From Glacieibacterium arshaanense (GTDB lineage: Bacteria > Pseudomonadota > Alphaproteobacteria > Sphingomonadales > Sphingomonadaceae): a stretch of DNA of 64,000 bases. The position numbers and the translations under genes were made by a program. Numbering within the stretch: the first letter of the stretch is position 1; each line of letters opens with the position of its first letter. The notes beneath the pieces were generated by a model. The model saw only the letters and a program-made list of their open reading frames with translations, made no database searches and was not told where the DNA came from. Positions 45,615 to 55,085 of this stretch are shown in pieces. The stretch spans positions 1,251,149 to 1,315,148 of the forward strand of contig NZ_SIHO01000001.1 of assembly GCF_004681125.1 (NCBI RefSeq), written 5' to 3'.

Positions 45615-47009
45615 ATGGTTTTCAAACGCTGGCTGAGGGGTGGCAAAGCCGACGACGAGGCACCAGCCGGCTATGTCGTGCCGCAACGCAGCAATCCGGC
45701 CCACGCTATTGTCGACCCGGGCTCGCGGCAGCGACCGGCATTCCTTGATTCCATCCTGCAGGGCGAAGGCCCCGAAGGCGCCAATGTCATGCTGCCGCGC
45801 TTTAAGGCATCGGCATCGGACGATATCCAGACTTCAGGCGAGGATCCGAAACTCGCCCGTGCACGGCTGGCATTGCGTGATGCGCTGGGTGCATCACAGC
45901 CGGTCACCAGCAGCGACCGCTTCGCGGGGCGCCATGATGCCCTGGGGCAGTTGATTGCCGCGATCGAACAGCAGCGCGTGCATGTCGTGATCTACGGCGA
46001 GCGCGGCATCGGCAAAACCTCGCTGGTCCACGTCTTTGCCGATACGGCACGGCAGGCACGCTACCTCGTCATCTACGGCACCTGCGGCACTGAAGCGCGG
46101 TTCGATGATATGTTCCGCGCGTTTGCGTCGCGCATCCCGATCCTGTTCCATGGCAGCGTTGTGCCAACCGCGGCCGAAACCGAACATGGCAAGTATCTGG
46201 ATTCGCTGCTGCCGGAAGGCAGTTTTGGCCCGCGCGAGATCAGCGACCTTTTCGCCGACATCGTTGGCACGCGCATCATCCTGATCCTCGATGAATACGA
46301 CCGCGTCGCCGACCCGTCCTTTCGCCGCGACGTCGCAGAGCTCATCAAGAACCTGTCCGACCGCGCTGCGCGCGTGCAGTTGGTGCTGACCGGCGTGGCG
46401 TCGAACCTTGACGAACTCATCGGCTATGCACCGTCGATCCGCCGCAACGTCGTCGGCCTGCCTATGCGACCGCTGACGCTCGCCGAGGTGCGGTCGTTGC
46501 TCGCCATGGGCGAAACCGCAGCCGGGCTGCATTTCAACGACGAAGCTACGTCGCTGATTTCGACCATGGCGAATGGCTCGCCGTACCTGGTCCGGCTGCT
46601 GGGCCACCGCGCCGCGTTGATGGCGCTCGATCAGCGCCAGACGCTGGTTGACGAAGGCCATGCGCGTGCTGCCGTTGAAAAGGTTCTGGGCGACTGGAAC
46701 GCCAGCCTGCCACTCCGCGCGCAGACCATCCTCGCCAGTAGCGCCGCTCAGGCGGAATGGCCGTTGCTTGTCGCGGCCGCCAAGGCTGGAATGGCGTCGG
46801 ATGGCTGGTTTACCGTCGATGAGGTCGCGGGCGTTCTGGGCAATGCCAACCCGCCGGCAGCGGTCGAACGCAGCCTGCGCAGTTTTGTCGGTGCCAACAA
46901 CATCATCGAGCTTGTCGACACAGGTCACGAACACCGGTTCCGCTTCCGCTATCCCGGCGTGGCGTCGATGTTGCTGATGTCAGCTGCCATGGCCGGATTG
47001 ACAAGCTGA
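45615..47009 (+). CDS. AAA/STAND-type ATPase of the EPS locus
   Basis: 464 residues. The N-terminal ~100 residues are low-complexity and charged. The P-loop is VVIYGERGIGKTSL with an intact lysine, Walker B is IILILDEYD and the sensor region VQLVLTGVASNLDELI follows. The C-terminal half is helical and resembles winged-helix ends of STAND/ORC-like ATPases. In XrtA loci an ATPase of the ExeA kind occupies a similar place; this gene is probably its counterpart. The ATG at 45615 follows AGGA at a good distance; the 18 earlier codons have no support. Confidence 0.85.
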   Translation: MVFKRWLRGGKADDEAPAGYVVPQRSNPAHAIVDPGSRQRPAFLDSILQGEGPEGANVMLPRFKASASDDIQTSGEDPKLARARLALRDALGASQPVTSSDRFAGRHDALGQLIAAIEQQRVHVVIYGERGIGKTSLVHVFADTARQARYLVIYGTCGTEARFDDMFRAFASRIPILFHGSVVPTAAETEHGKYLDSLLPEGSFGPREISDLFADIVGTRIILILDEYDRVADPSFRRDVAELIKNLSDRAARVQLVLTGVASNLDELIGYAPSIRRNVVGLPMRPLTLAEVRSLLAMGETAAGLHFNDEATSLISTMANGSPYLVRLLGHRAALMALDQRQTLVDEGHARAAVEKVLGDWNASLPLRAQTILASSAAQAEWPLLVAAAKAGMASDGWFTVDEVAGVLGNANPPAAVERSLRSFVGANNIIELVDTGHEHRFRFRYPGVASMLLMSAAMAGLTS

Positions 47010-47059
47010 TTCCGGACCGGGAACGAATAATCTAGCCATGCAAAATGTTGTGATGACAG

Positions 47060-47086
47060 TTGGCAGCAAGCAGTTTTGCCTATACT
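47060..47086 (+). promoter_or_regulatory. possible promoter of the glycosyltransferase operon
   Basis: TATACT (47081-47086) is a good -10. TTGGCA (47060-47065) is 15 bases upstream, slightly short. The pair lies 49 bases before the GT2 start at 47135. Confidence 0.4.
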
Positions 47087-47134
47087 GCAGCGCACAACAG
47101 CCGTTCTTGGCTCGGGTAGCAGGAGAGAGGTAAT

Positions 47135-48079
47135 ATGGGCACAGCCTCTCAGTCGGATCCGCCGGCGCTGCGGCCGCGTGTTTCCGTCATCATTCCACAC
47201 CTCAACATGCCCGAAATGCTGATGCGCTGCCTGGATTCGGTGACATCGCAGCGGCTTGACCATGGCCTGATTGAAATCATCGTTGTCGACAACGGCTCGA
47301 ATGTATCACTCGATTCAGTCAGCGCCGCCTATCCGCAAGTCACCATTTTGCACGAGCCTAAGCCGGGCCCTGGCCAGGCACGAAACCTTGGCATCGCCGC
47401 CGCAAACGCCCCGGTACTGGCGTTCATCGATGCCGACTGCCGCGCGGCACCGGGCTGGCTGGCAGCCGCGGTTGAAGCCGTCGAGCCGATGCCGAACACG
47501 ACAGTTGTCGGCGGCGACGTGCGCATCGACTTCTCCGACCCCAAACACCTGACGCCGATTGAAGCTTATGAAGCGGTGTTCGCCTTCCGGCAGCAGTTCT
47601 ACATCAAGACGCGGCATTTTTCTGGGACCGGCAACCTCGCGATGGGGGCTGCGGTCCACAAGCAGGTCGGCCCGTTTGCCGGCATCGAAATTGCCGAGGA
47701 CATGGATTGGGGCCAGCGGGCGCACCGCATGGGTTTCGTCACACGCTACATACCCGGCATGCGGGTCTATCACCCTGCCCGCAAGGACTTCTCCGGCCTG
47801 GCAAGCAAGTGGCAACGTCACATCAGCCATGAGTTCTACCTACACCGCGAAAACAATCGCTCGATGCTGCGATGGCATTTGATCAGCTTTGCCGTGCTCG
47901 GCTCGATTTTTGTCCATGGCGCTCGCATGTTCACGTCGCGTCGGCTATCTGGATTCGGCAACCGTATGCGGGGACTGACATTGCTGGTTCGGACACGTTG
48001 GTATCGCTTTGTTGAGATGAGTAGAGTCGCACGCTCGCCGGCGCAATCGGGGGCATTGTTCTGGAATCGCCAATCATGA
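47135..48079 (+). CDS. glycosyltransferase family 2 protein
   Basis: 314 residues. The GT-A fold shows RVSVIIPHLN, IIVVDNGS, GPGQARNLGIAAA, the metal-binding FIDADC (DxD-like) and the acceptor helix AEDMDWGQRAHRMG. It transfers a sugar from a nucleotide donor to the growing lipid-linked unit on the cytoplasmic face. A terminal hydrophobic stretch (LISFAVLGSIFVHG) may anchor it. It ends in a 4-base overlap with the next gene. Confidence 0.9.
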   Translation: MGTASQSDPPALRPRVSVIIPHLNMPEMLMRCLDSVTSQRLDHGLIEIIVVDNGSNVSLDSVSAAYPQVTILHEPKPGPGQARNLGIAAANAPVLAFIDADCRAAPGWLAAAVEAVEPMPNTTVVGGDVRIDFSDPKHLTPIEAYEAVFAFRQQFYIKTRHFSGTGNLAMGAAVHKQVGPFAGIEIAEDMDWGQRAHRMGFVTRYIPGMRVYHPARKDFSGLASKWQRHISHEFYLHRENNRSMLRWHLISFAVLGSIFVHGARMFTSRRLSGFGNRMRGLTLLVRTRWYRFVEMSRVARSPAQSGALFWNRQS

Positions 48080-49110
48080 ATAACATCGTTGCACGCGGGG
48101 TCCCGCGACTGGGCATTGTCCTGGTCAATTGGAACCGTTGGGAAGACACCATCGAGTGTCTCGAGTCGATCTTCCGCAGCAGCATCCCGGTCCGAGTCGT
48201 TGTCGTCGATAACGGCTCAACCAATGAGTCGCTCGCCAAGATTGCCGCTTGGGCGAGCGGCGACATCGAAGCTGCAGCAGTGTCGCCGGCCATGACCCGC
48301 TTTTCGGCACCGCCGATTCCCAAGCCGCTGGGCTGTGTCGCTCTGAGCGCTGCACAGGCGCCCGAAGTGGATCCCGGCAGCGCCATGTTGACGCTGATCG
48401 ATGGCGGCGGCAACCTTGGTTTCGCGGCCGGAAATAACCTCGGCTTGCGCCACCTGCTGCGCGATCCGTCGCTCGACTATTTCTGGCTGCTCAACAACGA
48501 TACCGTCATCGAAACCGGTGCGGCTAACGCGCTGGTCATGCGCATGGATGCCACGCACCGCGTCGGCATGTGCGGCACAGTCGTGCGCTACTATCACCGC
48601 CCGAACGAAATCCAGGCGCTCAACGGCAGCCGCTTCAGCGCGCTATCGGGCGCATCGCAAGGCATTGGCCGTGGCCAGCCGATCACCATGCCGTTCGATC
48701 CAGCCAAGGTCGCGCGCGAAACCGATTTCGTGCTCGGCGCGTCGCTTGGCGTGTCGCGACGCTTCATCGAAGTTGTCGGGCTGATGGAAGAAAGCTATTT
48801 CCTCTATTTCGAGGAAATCGACTGGGCCTACCGCAATAACGATCGTTTCGAGATCGCGTTCGCGCACGGGGCGATTGTCTATCACAAGGAAGGCCATTCG
48901 ATCGGATCGAGCGCCACCGCTGGCCAGCGCAGTCCCACTGCAGAATATTATCTGATGCGGTCACGATTGGCCTTTGTGAAACGGCGGCAGCCTCTTCTGT
49001 TGCCGGTGCATTGGGGCATTTCTATCGCGATGATCGGTCGTCGATTGATGCGTCGTCAGCCCGAAAAGGCCAAGGTCATGACCAAGGCACTTTTTGGACG
49101 CCCATTCTGA
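48076..49110 (+). CDS. glycosyltransferase, rhamnosyltransferase-like
   Basis: 344-residue GT2 enzyme. It begins RLGIVLVNWNRWEDTIECLESI and has VVVVDNGS, GGNLGFAAGNNLGLRH, LLNNDTVI and the ED-type motif FYFEEIDWAYR-like late in the domain. This NxGFaxgnN pattern is typical of rhamnosyltransferase-like GT2s. With rfbACDB in the same locus, an L-rhamnose donor is plausible but not shown. An insertion of ~35 residues (AAVSPAMTRFSAPPIPK region) breaks the N-terminal domain. Confidence 0.9.
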   Translation: MNNIVARGVPRLGIVLVNWNRWEDTIECLESIFRSSIPVRVVVVDNGSTNESLAKIAAWASGDIEAAAVSPAMTRFSAPPIPKPLGCVALSAAQAPEVDPGSAMLTLIDGGGNLGFAAGNNLGLRHLLRDPSLDYFWLLNNDTVIETGAANALVMRMDATHRVGMCGTVVRYYHRPNEIQALNGSRFSALSGASQGIGRGQPITMPFDPAKVARETDFVLGASLGVSRRFIEVVGLMEESYFLYFEEIDWAYRNNDRFEIAFAHGAIVYHKEGHSIGSSATAGQRSPTAEYYLMRSRLAFVKRRQPLLLPVHWGISIAMIGRRLMRRQPEKAKVMTKALFGRPF

Positions 49111-49218
49111 TCTCGACCATGCATTCAATTTGTATTGCAACCGCCTGATTTCAGCTAAGCTATGCGCTGATCCGGAATGCGGCCCATTTTCCGCATGCCG
49201 GCGCGCCTTGGAGGAACT

Positions 49219-50217
49219 ATGAAACAGCTTTCTAAATCGGCTCTGATTGTTGGAATCGCGCTGTCGGCGTTGATTGCCGGCTGCAACAAGAAGGACGAAC
49301 TGCCCAAGGGCCAGGTCGTCGCCACGGTAGACGGCACCGATATCACCACGACCGAACTCAACTCCGAAATTGCGCTGGCGCAGGCTCCGCCCGAAGTGCC
49401 GCGCAAGGTGATCGAACAAGCCGCGCTCGAGCGCATTGTCGAACGCCGCATGCTCGCCGATGTCGCCACCAAGCGTGGCCTCGACAAGAGCCCGCAGTAC
49501 CTGATGGAAAAGCGTCGCGTTGATGACGGCCTGCTCGTGCAGGCTCTGCAGGGCAGCATCGCATCGAAGGTGCCGACGGTCACCCCCGAAGCAGCTGAGA
49601 AATACATTGCCGCGCATCCAGTGCAGTTTGCCGACCGCAAGATCTACACAATCGATCAGATCCAGTTCCTGCGCCCGGCAAATATTGCCACGATCGGTTT
49701 GCAGGAAGCCAAGACAATGGCCGACGTCGAGCGGGTCTTGACGGCCGCCAATGTCGAATTCCGCCGCTTGCCTGCGACTGTCGACACGATGACGGCCGCG
49801 CCGCAACTGTCGAACGCCATCAGCCAGATTCTGGCGCGCAACCCGAGCGAAGTCTTCATGTTCGCCGACCAGCCGCGTGGCGCACCGGCACCGATCGTCT
49901 ACATCAATCTCGTGACGAATGCGTCGGCCGCCCCCTTCACCGGGCCCAAGGCGATCGCGGTGGCACAGCCCATTCTGCAGCGCGAAGCGGTACAGAAGGC
50001 GCTGGCCGATGAGTTGAAGAAGATCAAAGCCGAGGAAAAGGGCAAGATCGTGTATGCCAAGGGCTATGAGCCCGCAGCGGCCCCGGCGGCCGGCGGACTC
50101 CCCACAGCAGGCGCAACGCCCGCTGCAGCGGCTGCCACGAAGCCGACGGGCGCGGTACCTGCTGCAAACTCGGCAGCAGCAACCAGCGCGGCGCCGACAG
50201 CGGCGCCGTCGAACTAG
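49219..50217 (+). CDS. EpsD-like peptidyl-prolyl cis-trans isomerase lipoprotein
   Basis: 332 residues. The lipobox is LSALIAGC (Cys20), so it should be a lipidated periplasmic protein. A SurA/PpiC-like region follows (VVATVDGTDITTTELNSE, AALERIVERRMLADVATKRGLD) with a degenerate parvulin part, then a ~70-residue Ala/Pro/Thr-rich tail. EpsD-family members accompany exosortase EPS loci and may fold export proteins. The ATG at 49219 follows GGAGGAA; the earlier frame start lies in a hairpin (49177-49196). Confidence 0.88.
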   Translation: MKQLSKSALIVGIALSALIAGCNKKDELPKGQVVATVDGTDITTTELNSEIALAQAPPEVPRKVIEQAALERIVERRMLADVATKRGLDKSPQYLMEKRRVDDGLLVQALQGSIASKVPTVTPEAAEKYIAAHPVQFADRKIYTIDQIQFLRPANIATIGLQEAKTMADVERVLTAANVEFRRLPATVDTMTAAPQLSNAISQILARNPSEVFMFADQPRGAPAPIVYINLVTNASAAPFTGPKAIAVAQPILQREAVQKALADELKKIKAEEKGKIVYAKGYEPAAAPAAGGLPTAGATPAAAAATKPTGAVPAANSAAATSAAPTAAPSN

Positions 50218-50232
50218 CGTCTCGAACTCGGT

Positions 50233-50260
50233 GCAGGTGCACCCACCAGGGTGCACCTGC
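50233..50260 (+). terminator. perfect hairpin after the EpsD-like gene
   Basis: A 12-bp perfect stem GCAGGTGCACCC/GGGTGCACCTGC with a 4-base ACCA loop begins 15 bases after the stop. The following bases (CCGGTGCTTCTTGG) are only weakly T-rich. It may end the ATPase-GT-GT-EpsD message or attenuate transcription into the pyruvyl-transferase genes. Confidence 0.65.
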
Positions 50261-50343
50261 CCGGTGCTTCTTGGCTTGCCGCGTGAGCCTTACGGTGCCG
50301 TCCTGGGTCATTGAACAACCAAATTCCTGCTCGGGCGAATGGC

Positions 50344-51513
50344 ATGCCGCGACAATTTGAAATTGGACTCGTCTGGCATTCAGTGCGATCGGGCAATCTT
50401 GGCGTTGGTGCGCTGAGCGTTGGCAACATCGCGCTGGCCCGGCGTGCCGCAGAACGCGCCGGTTTGACCCCGAAGTTCACCGTCATCGGGCCGCGTGAAC
50501 CGGGGCCCATCTACATCAGCGGTCCCGACATCAGCGCCCGCGAAATCACCGGCCGCTACATGGCCTCGCCCGGCGGCTATTGGGCCGACCTCGGCCACCT
50601 CGACTATGTGCTCGACATCGGCGCCGGCGACAGCTTCGCCGACATCTATCCAGACAAGCGCTTCGCCTACATCATGGCGACCAAGGCGATGGCGATCGCC
50701 CGCGGCGTGCCGATGATTCTGTCCCCGCAAACTATCGGGCCGTTTTCGCGCCAGCCGCACTCGGCCGCCGCCGCCTGGGCCTGCACCCGAGCTGAAGCGG
50801 TTTTCGCGCGCGACCCGCTGTCGATGGCGGCACTCGCCAAACTGGCGCCGCACGCCAAGGCGTTCCAGGCGGTCGATGTCGCGTTCGCGCTGCCGTTCGA
50901 GCGCCGGCCCAAGTCGAGCGGCAAACCCCGCATCGGCATCAACGTGTCGGGGCTGTTGTTCAGCGGCGGCTATACCGGCAAGAACGAATTCGGCATCGAA
51001 GTCGATTATGCGGCGCTTACCCGCGGGCTGGTCGCCGCACTGCTGGCGCGCGGCGACGTCGAGGTCATGCTGTTCGGCCATGTCAATTCGCCGCTGCCCA
51101 ACGACGATGACGGCGTCGCCGTCGATGCGCTGGCGCGTGAGTTCCCCGGCGCCACCAAAGTCGCGCCGTTCACTTCGCCCTCCGAAGCCAAGTCGTTCAT
51201 TTCGGGGCTCGATTTCGTCGTCGGCGCACGCATGCACGCAACCATCGCCGCCTATTCGAGCGGCGTACCGGTGGTGCCGGTGTCGTACAGCCGCAAGTTC
51301 GAGGGGCTGTTCGGCGGGCTCGGCTATGACTGGATGGTGCCGGTGCGCGGGCTGACCACCGACGCCGCCATTGCCTATGTGCTCAACGCCTATGAACGCC
51401 GTGCTAAACTCGCCGCCGACATCGCGCGCGGGTCGGCGATCGTAGAGGCCGGGCTGGAAACCTATGTCGCCGAACTTGCGCGGTGCTTCGCCGCTGCGGC
51501 AGCGCGCAAATGA
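50344..51513 (+). CDS. polysaccharide pyruvyl transferase family protein
   Basis: 389 residues. The core pattern is GNLGVGALSVGNIAL at the N-terminus, LSPQTIGPF, the FARDPLS region, GINVSGL, and the terminal VGARMHATIAAYSSGVPVVPVSYSRKFEGLF, which is diagnostic of the WcaK/CsaB family. These enzymes add pyruvate ketals to sugars, giving the polymer negative charge. The ATG at 50344 is used; a TTG at 50311 is the upstream alternative. It overlaps the next gene by ATGA. Confidence 0.9.
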   Translation: MPRQFEIGLVWHSVRSGNLGVGALSVGNIALARRAAERAGLTPKFTVIGPREPGPIYISGPDISAREITGRYMASPGGYWADLGHLDYVLDIGAGDSFADIYPDKRFAYIMATKAMAIARGVPMILSPQTIGPFSRQPHSAAAAWACTRAEAVFARDPLSMAALAKLAPHAKAFQAVDVAFALPFERRPKSSGKPRIGINVSGLLFSGGYTGKNEFGIEVDYAALTRGLVAALLARGDVEVMLFGHVNSPLPNDDDGVAVDALAREFPGATKVAPFTSPSEAKSFISGLDFVVGARMHATIAAYSSGVPVVPVSYSRKFEGLFGGLGYDWMVPVRGLTTDAAIAYVLNAYERRAKLAADIARGSAIVEAGLETYVAELARCFAAAAARK

Positions 51514-52733
51514 GCGGATTCACCTCCCCGACGCTCAAGCGCATCGTCGACGGGCAGTTGTGTGTCGGCTGCGGGCTATGCGCTGCCGCCGCCCCCGCTG
51601 CCGTCACCATGCAGCGCGACGGCAAACTCGGCTATCTGCGCCCCGTCGAAACCGCAGCCGTCCCGCCCGCCGCCGAGGCGGTGATTGCCAGCGCCTGCCC
51701 TGGCGCTACTGTCGCCCCATGGCAGGATGCTCCCGCAACGTCGGCACTCTGGGGCCCGTACCAGTCGATCCATACCGGCCATTCGACCGATGCGCAGGTG
51801 CGCCATGCCGGCTCGTCGGGCGGAGTCTTGTCGGGACTGCTCATCCACCTGTTTAACACCGGCGCCATCGACCGCGTCGTTCATGTCGCGATGGACCCCG
51901 ACGCACCGTTGCTGACGCATGTCGTGCGCAGCATCGGCCGCAACGATGTCGTACGCGCAGCCGGTTCGCGCTATGCGCCGGTCGCACCGCTGGCGGCAAT
52001 CGCTGCCGAACTCGATGCCGGTGGTCGCTTCGCGTTTGTCGGCAAGCCGTGCGATGTTTCGGCGCTGCGCCAATGGGCCCGGCACGATCCGCGCGTCGAT
52101 GCCCAGGTTGTCGTCATGCTGTCGTTCTTTTGCGCCGGCACCCCGTCGCAGGCGGGCACCGACCGCATCATCAAGCGACTGGGCGCTAACCCTGGCAAGC
52201 TGACATCGTTCCGTTACCGCGGCGATGGCTGGCCGGGCTATGCCACCGCCGTCGAAGCCGATGGCCGCACGACGCGGATGAGCTATGCCGCAAGTTGGGG
52301 TGAAATCCTGAGCCGTGAAGTCCAGTATCGCTGCAAGATCTGCCCCGATGCAGTTGGCGGCGTTGCCGACATCGCTGCCGCCGACGCCTGGTACGGCGAC
52401 GACTCCGGCTACCCGACGTTCGAGGAAGCCGATGGCCGCAGCCTGATTATGGTGCGCAGCCCGCGTGGTTCAGCGCTGCTCGCCGAGGCCCAAGCAGCAG
52501 GCGCCATCGCCACGACGCCGCTCGAGGTGGGCGAAATCATCAAGATGCAGCCGCACCAGGCGCGCCGCAAACGACTGGTCGCGTCGCGCATCGCCGCGCT
52601 GACCGCGACTTTTCAGCCCAAACCACGCACGGACGGCACCGGCGTCGAAGCTGCTGCCAAGCTCGCGCCCTTTCCCGAGCAACTACGTAGTTTTGCGGGT
52701 TCGGTAAGACGTATTTTAAGCGATAAACGCTAA
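51510..52733 (+). CDS. F420H2 dehydrogenase beta-subunit-like protein in EPS locus
   Basis: 407 residues of the coenzyme F420 hydrogenase/dehydrogenase beta family. The [4Fe-4S] motif reads CVGCGLCAAAAP, with three cysteines and Ala where the fourth would be. The middle has GSSGGVLSGLL, FVGKPCDVSALR and FFCAGTPSQAGT, then YRCKICPD and ADAWYGDD. Members without F420 occur in polysaccharide loci next to pyruvyl transferases. The reaction is unknown; it could be a flavin redox partner for sugar modification. It is co-translated with the pyruvyl transferase. Confidence 0.85.
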   Translation: MSGFTSPTLKRIVDGQLCVGCGLCAAAAPAAVTMQRDGKLGYLRPVETAAVPPAAEAVIASACPGATVAPWQDAPATSALWGPYQSIHTGHSTDAQVRHAGSSGGVLSGLLIHLFNTGAIDRVVHVAMDPDAPLLTHVVRSIGRNDVVRAAGSRYAPVAPLAAIAAELDAGGRFAFVGKPCDVSALRQWARHDPRVDAQVVVMLSFFCAGTPSQAGTDRIIKRLGANPGKLTSFRYRGDGWPGYATAVEADGRTTRMSYAASWGEILSREVQYRCKICPDAVGGVADIAAADAWYGDDSGYPTFEEADGRSLIMVRSPRGSALLAEAQAAGAIATTPLEVGEIIKMQPHQARRKRLVASRIAALTATFQPKPRTDGTGVEAAAKLAPFPEQLRSFAGSVRRILSDKR

Positions 52734-52807
52734 GCGGGATGACGCCTGCTGCTGATTTGGTTATCGGGCATCAGGAACACAAATTGCCACGGCCATAGGA
52801 GAGCATC

Positions 52808-53689
52808 TTGCGACGCGGTATTATTCTGGCTGGCGGCTCCGGGACGCGCCTCTATCCACTGACCAAGCCGGTCAGCAAGCAGCTGATGCCGGTCTATGAC
52901 AAGCCGATGATCTATTACCCGCTGTCGGTGCTGATGCTCGCCGGCGTGCGCGAAGTGATGATCATCACCACGCCCGAAGATTCGGCGGCGTTCCGCAACC
53001 TGCTCGGTGACGGCAGCGACTGGGGCATCAGCCTGACCTATGCCGTGCAGCCCGAGCCCAAGGGGCTGGCGCAGGCCTATCATATCGGCGCCGACTTCAT
53101 CGGCAAGGACCCGTCGGTGCTGATCTTGGGCGACAACATCTTTTATGGCCACGGCTTCCCCGGCTTGCTGCGCGAGGCGGATGCACGCGCCGAAGGGGCC
53201 ACAGTGTTCGGCTATTACGTCAAGGACCCGCAAGCCTATGGCGTCGTGTCATTCGATGCCAATGGCCGCGCCGCGACGATCGAGGAAAAGCCGGCGGTCC
53301 CCAAATCGAACTATGCGGTCACCGGGCTGTACTTCTACGATGGCAACGCCGTCGACTATGCGCGCTCGGTCAAGCCTTCGGCGCGCGGCGAGCTTGAAAT
53401 CACCGACCTCAACCGCATCTATCTCGAAGCCGGCAAGCTTAATGTCGAGCTGATGGGGCGCGGCTATGCTTGGCTCGACACCGGGACGCACGGCTCGCTG
53501 CTCGATGCCGGGCTATTCGTCCGCATTGTCGAGGAGCGCCAGGGCCTGAAGATCTGCTGCCCCGAGGAAATCGCCTGGCGCAGCGGCTTCATCGATGCCG
53601 CCCAGCTCCGCCGCCTCGCCGAGCCGCTGCGCAAGAGCGGTTACGGCGAATATCTGCTGACCCAGCTCGAAATGGGCGCGGTGACATGA
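52808..53689 (+). CDS. rfbA: glucose-1-phosphate thymidylyltransferase
   Basis: 293 residues. It makes dTDP-glucose from glucose 1-phosphate and dTTP, the first step to dTDP-L-rhamnose. The nucleotide loop [35 protein letters not shown] and [18 protein letters not shown] are all conserved. The start is a TTG at 52808, but AGGAGA seven bases before it is excellent. It is the first of four overlapping rhamnose genes. Confidence 0.97.
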   Translation: MRRGIILAGGSGTRLYPLTKPVSKQLMPVYDKPMIYYPLSVLMLAGVREVMIITTPEDSAAFRNLLGDGSDWGISLTYAVQPEPKGLAQAYHIGADFIGKDPSVLILGDNIFYGHGFPGLLREADARAEGATVFGYYVKDPQAYGVVSFDANGRAATIEEKPAVPKSNYAVTGLYFYDGNAVDYARSVKPSARGELEITDLNRIYLEAGKLNVELMGRGYAWLDTGTHGSLLDAGLFVRIVEERQGLKICCPEEIAWRSGFIDAAQLRRLAEPLRKSGYGEYLLTQLEMGAVT

Positions 53690-54228
53690 ACGTCATCGAC
53701 ACCCCGCTGCCCGGCGTCAAGCTGATCGAACCCAAGGTGTTCGGCGACGACCGCGGTTTCTTCCTCGAAAGCTGGAACGCCGCCGCGTTCGCCGCTGCCG
53801 GGCTCGACCTGAATTTCGTGCAGGACAATCACAGCCGTTCGGCCAAGGGCGTGCTGCGCGGGCTGCATTATCAGATCGTCGAGCCGCAGGGGAAACTGGT
53901 GCGCGTCACTGCCGGCGCAGTGTTCGATGTTGCCGTCGATATTCGCCGTTCGTCCCTGCATTTCGGGCGCTGGGTCGGCTATGAACTTTCGGAGGCCAAC
54001 AAGCGCATGCTGTGGGTGCCACCGGGCTTCGCGCATGGTTTTACCGTGCTTAGCGACAGTGCTGATTTCCTGTATAAATGCACGACGCTCTACGCGCCGG
54101 CGCACGACCGCGGCATCGCGTGGAACGACCCCGCCATCGGCATCGACTGGCCGATCGACGGCGCGCCGCTGCTGTCGGACAAGGATGCCGCCGCGCCATT
54201 GCTGGCGGATGCGGAGGTGTTCGCATGA
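53686..54228 (+). CDS. rfbC: dTDP-4-dehydrorhamnose 3,5-epimerase
   Basis: 180-residue cupin enzyme. The conserved segments are [33 protein letters not shown] with the catalytic His, [19 protein letters not shown] and the late [11 protein letters not shown]. The frame is open 72 codons earlier inside rfbA; the ATG at 53686 overlaps the rfbA stop by ATGA and gives normal length. Confidence 0.97.
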   Translation: MNVIDTPLPGVKLIEPKVFGDDRGFFLESWNAAAFAAAGLDLNFVQDNHSRSAKGVLRGLHYQIVEPQGKLVRVTAGAVFDVAVDIRRSSLHFGRWVGYELSEANKRMLWVPPGFAHGFTVLSDSADFLYKCTTLYAPAHDRGIAWNDPAIGIDWPIDGAPLLSDKDAAAPLLADAEVFA

Positions 54229-55085
54229 AGGTTCTGATCGCCGGTAGCGCCGGGCAGCTCGGGCGCGCATTGCAGGCCACCGCGCCCGCGAACGTCACCG
54301 TCATCGCGCCGCCCGAAGTCGATTTCGACATTTGCGACCCCGAAGCGGTGGCACGCGTCGTCGCGACCGCTGCGCCGACGCTGGTCATCAACGCCGCCGC
54401 CTACACCGCCGTCGACAAGGCCGAAAGCGAAACGGCCGCCGCGCAGCGCGTCAACGTCAATGCCGTCGGCGTACTGGCATCCGCCGCGCGCAACGCCGGT
54501 GCGGGTTTCGTCCATGTTTCGACCGACTTCATCTTCGATGGCACCGCGCACCTGCCCTACCCGCCCGATGCGCTGCCCAACCCGCTCGGCGTCTATGGCC
54601 GCACCAAGCTCGAGGGCGAGGAAGCGGCGCGCGACCTGCACGGCAATCCGCTGATCGTCCGCACCGCCTGGGTCTATGCCGCAAAGGGCGCGAACTTCGT
54701 CGCCACGATGCTGCGGCTGATGCGCGAACGCAGCGAACTCGGCGTCGTCGCCGACCAGATCGGCACGCCGACGCATGTGCCGACGCTGGCGCGCACCATC
54801 TGGACGCTGGCGCAAGGCGGCCATACCGGCACCTTCCATGCCACCGATGCCGGCGTCGCGTCCTGGTATGACTTCGCCGTCGCCATCCACGAGGAAGCGC
54901 TGGCGCTCGGGCTGCTGACCACGCCGGTCACCGTCAAGCCGATCCGCACGTCGGACTATCCAACCCCTGCCCGCCGCCCCGCCTATTCGGTACTCGACAA
55001 GAGTGCGACCTGGGCGCTGACCGGAATTCCCAATCATTGGCGCGTCGAACTGCGCGCCTGCCTGCAGGAACTTGCCCGTGGCTAA
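54225..55085 (+). CDS. rfbD: dTDP-4-dehydrorhamnose reductase
   Basis: 286-residue SDR-type enzyme that completes dTDP-L-rhamnose. The motifs are GSAGQLGRAL, VINAAAYTAVDKAES, FVHVSTDFIFDG and the catalytic YGRTKLEGE. It starts in a 4-base overlap with rfbC at 54225, ignoring an open frame of 49 codons upstream. The gene order A-C-D-B differs from the common rfbBDAC. Confidence 0.97.
   Translation: MKVLIAGSAGQLGRALQATAPANVTVIAPPEVDFDICDPEAVARVVATAAPTLVINAAAYTAVDKAESETAAAQRVNVNAVGVLASAARNAGAGFVHVSTDFIFDGTAHLPYPPDALPNPLGVYGRTKLEGEEAARDLHGNPLIVRTAWVYAAKGANFVATMLRLMRERSELGVVADQIGTPTHVPTLARTIWTLAQGGHTGTFHATDAGVASWYDFAVAIHEEALALGLLTTPVTVKPIRTSDYPTPARRPAYSVLDKSATWALTGIPNHWRVELRACLQELARG

Noticed and set aside
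47061-47080. Possible sigma-54 promoter (TGGCAG...TTTTGC) before the GT2 gene
   Set aside because: The distance between the GG and GC elements is wrong for RpoN, and a TATACT -10 follows, so a sigma-70 promoter is more likely.
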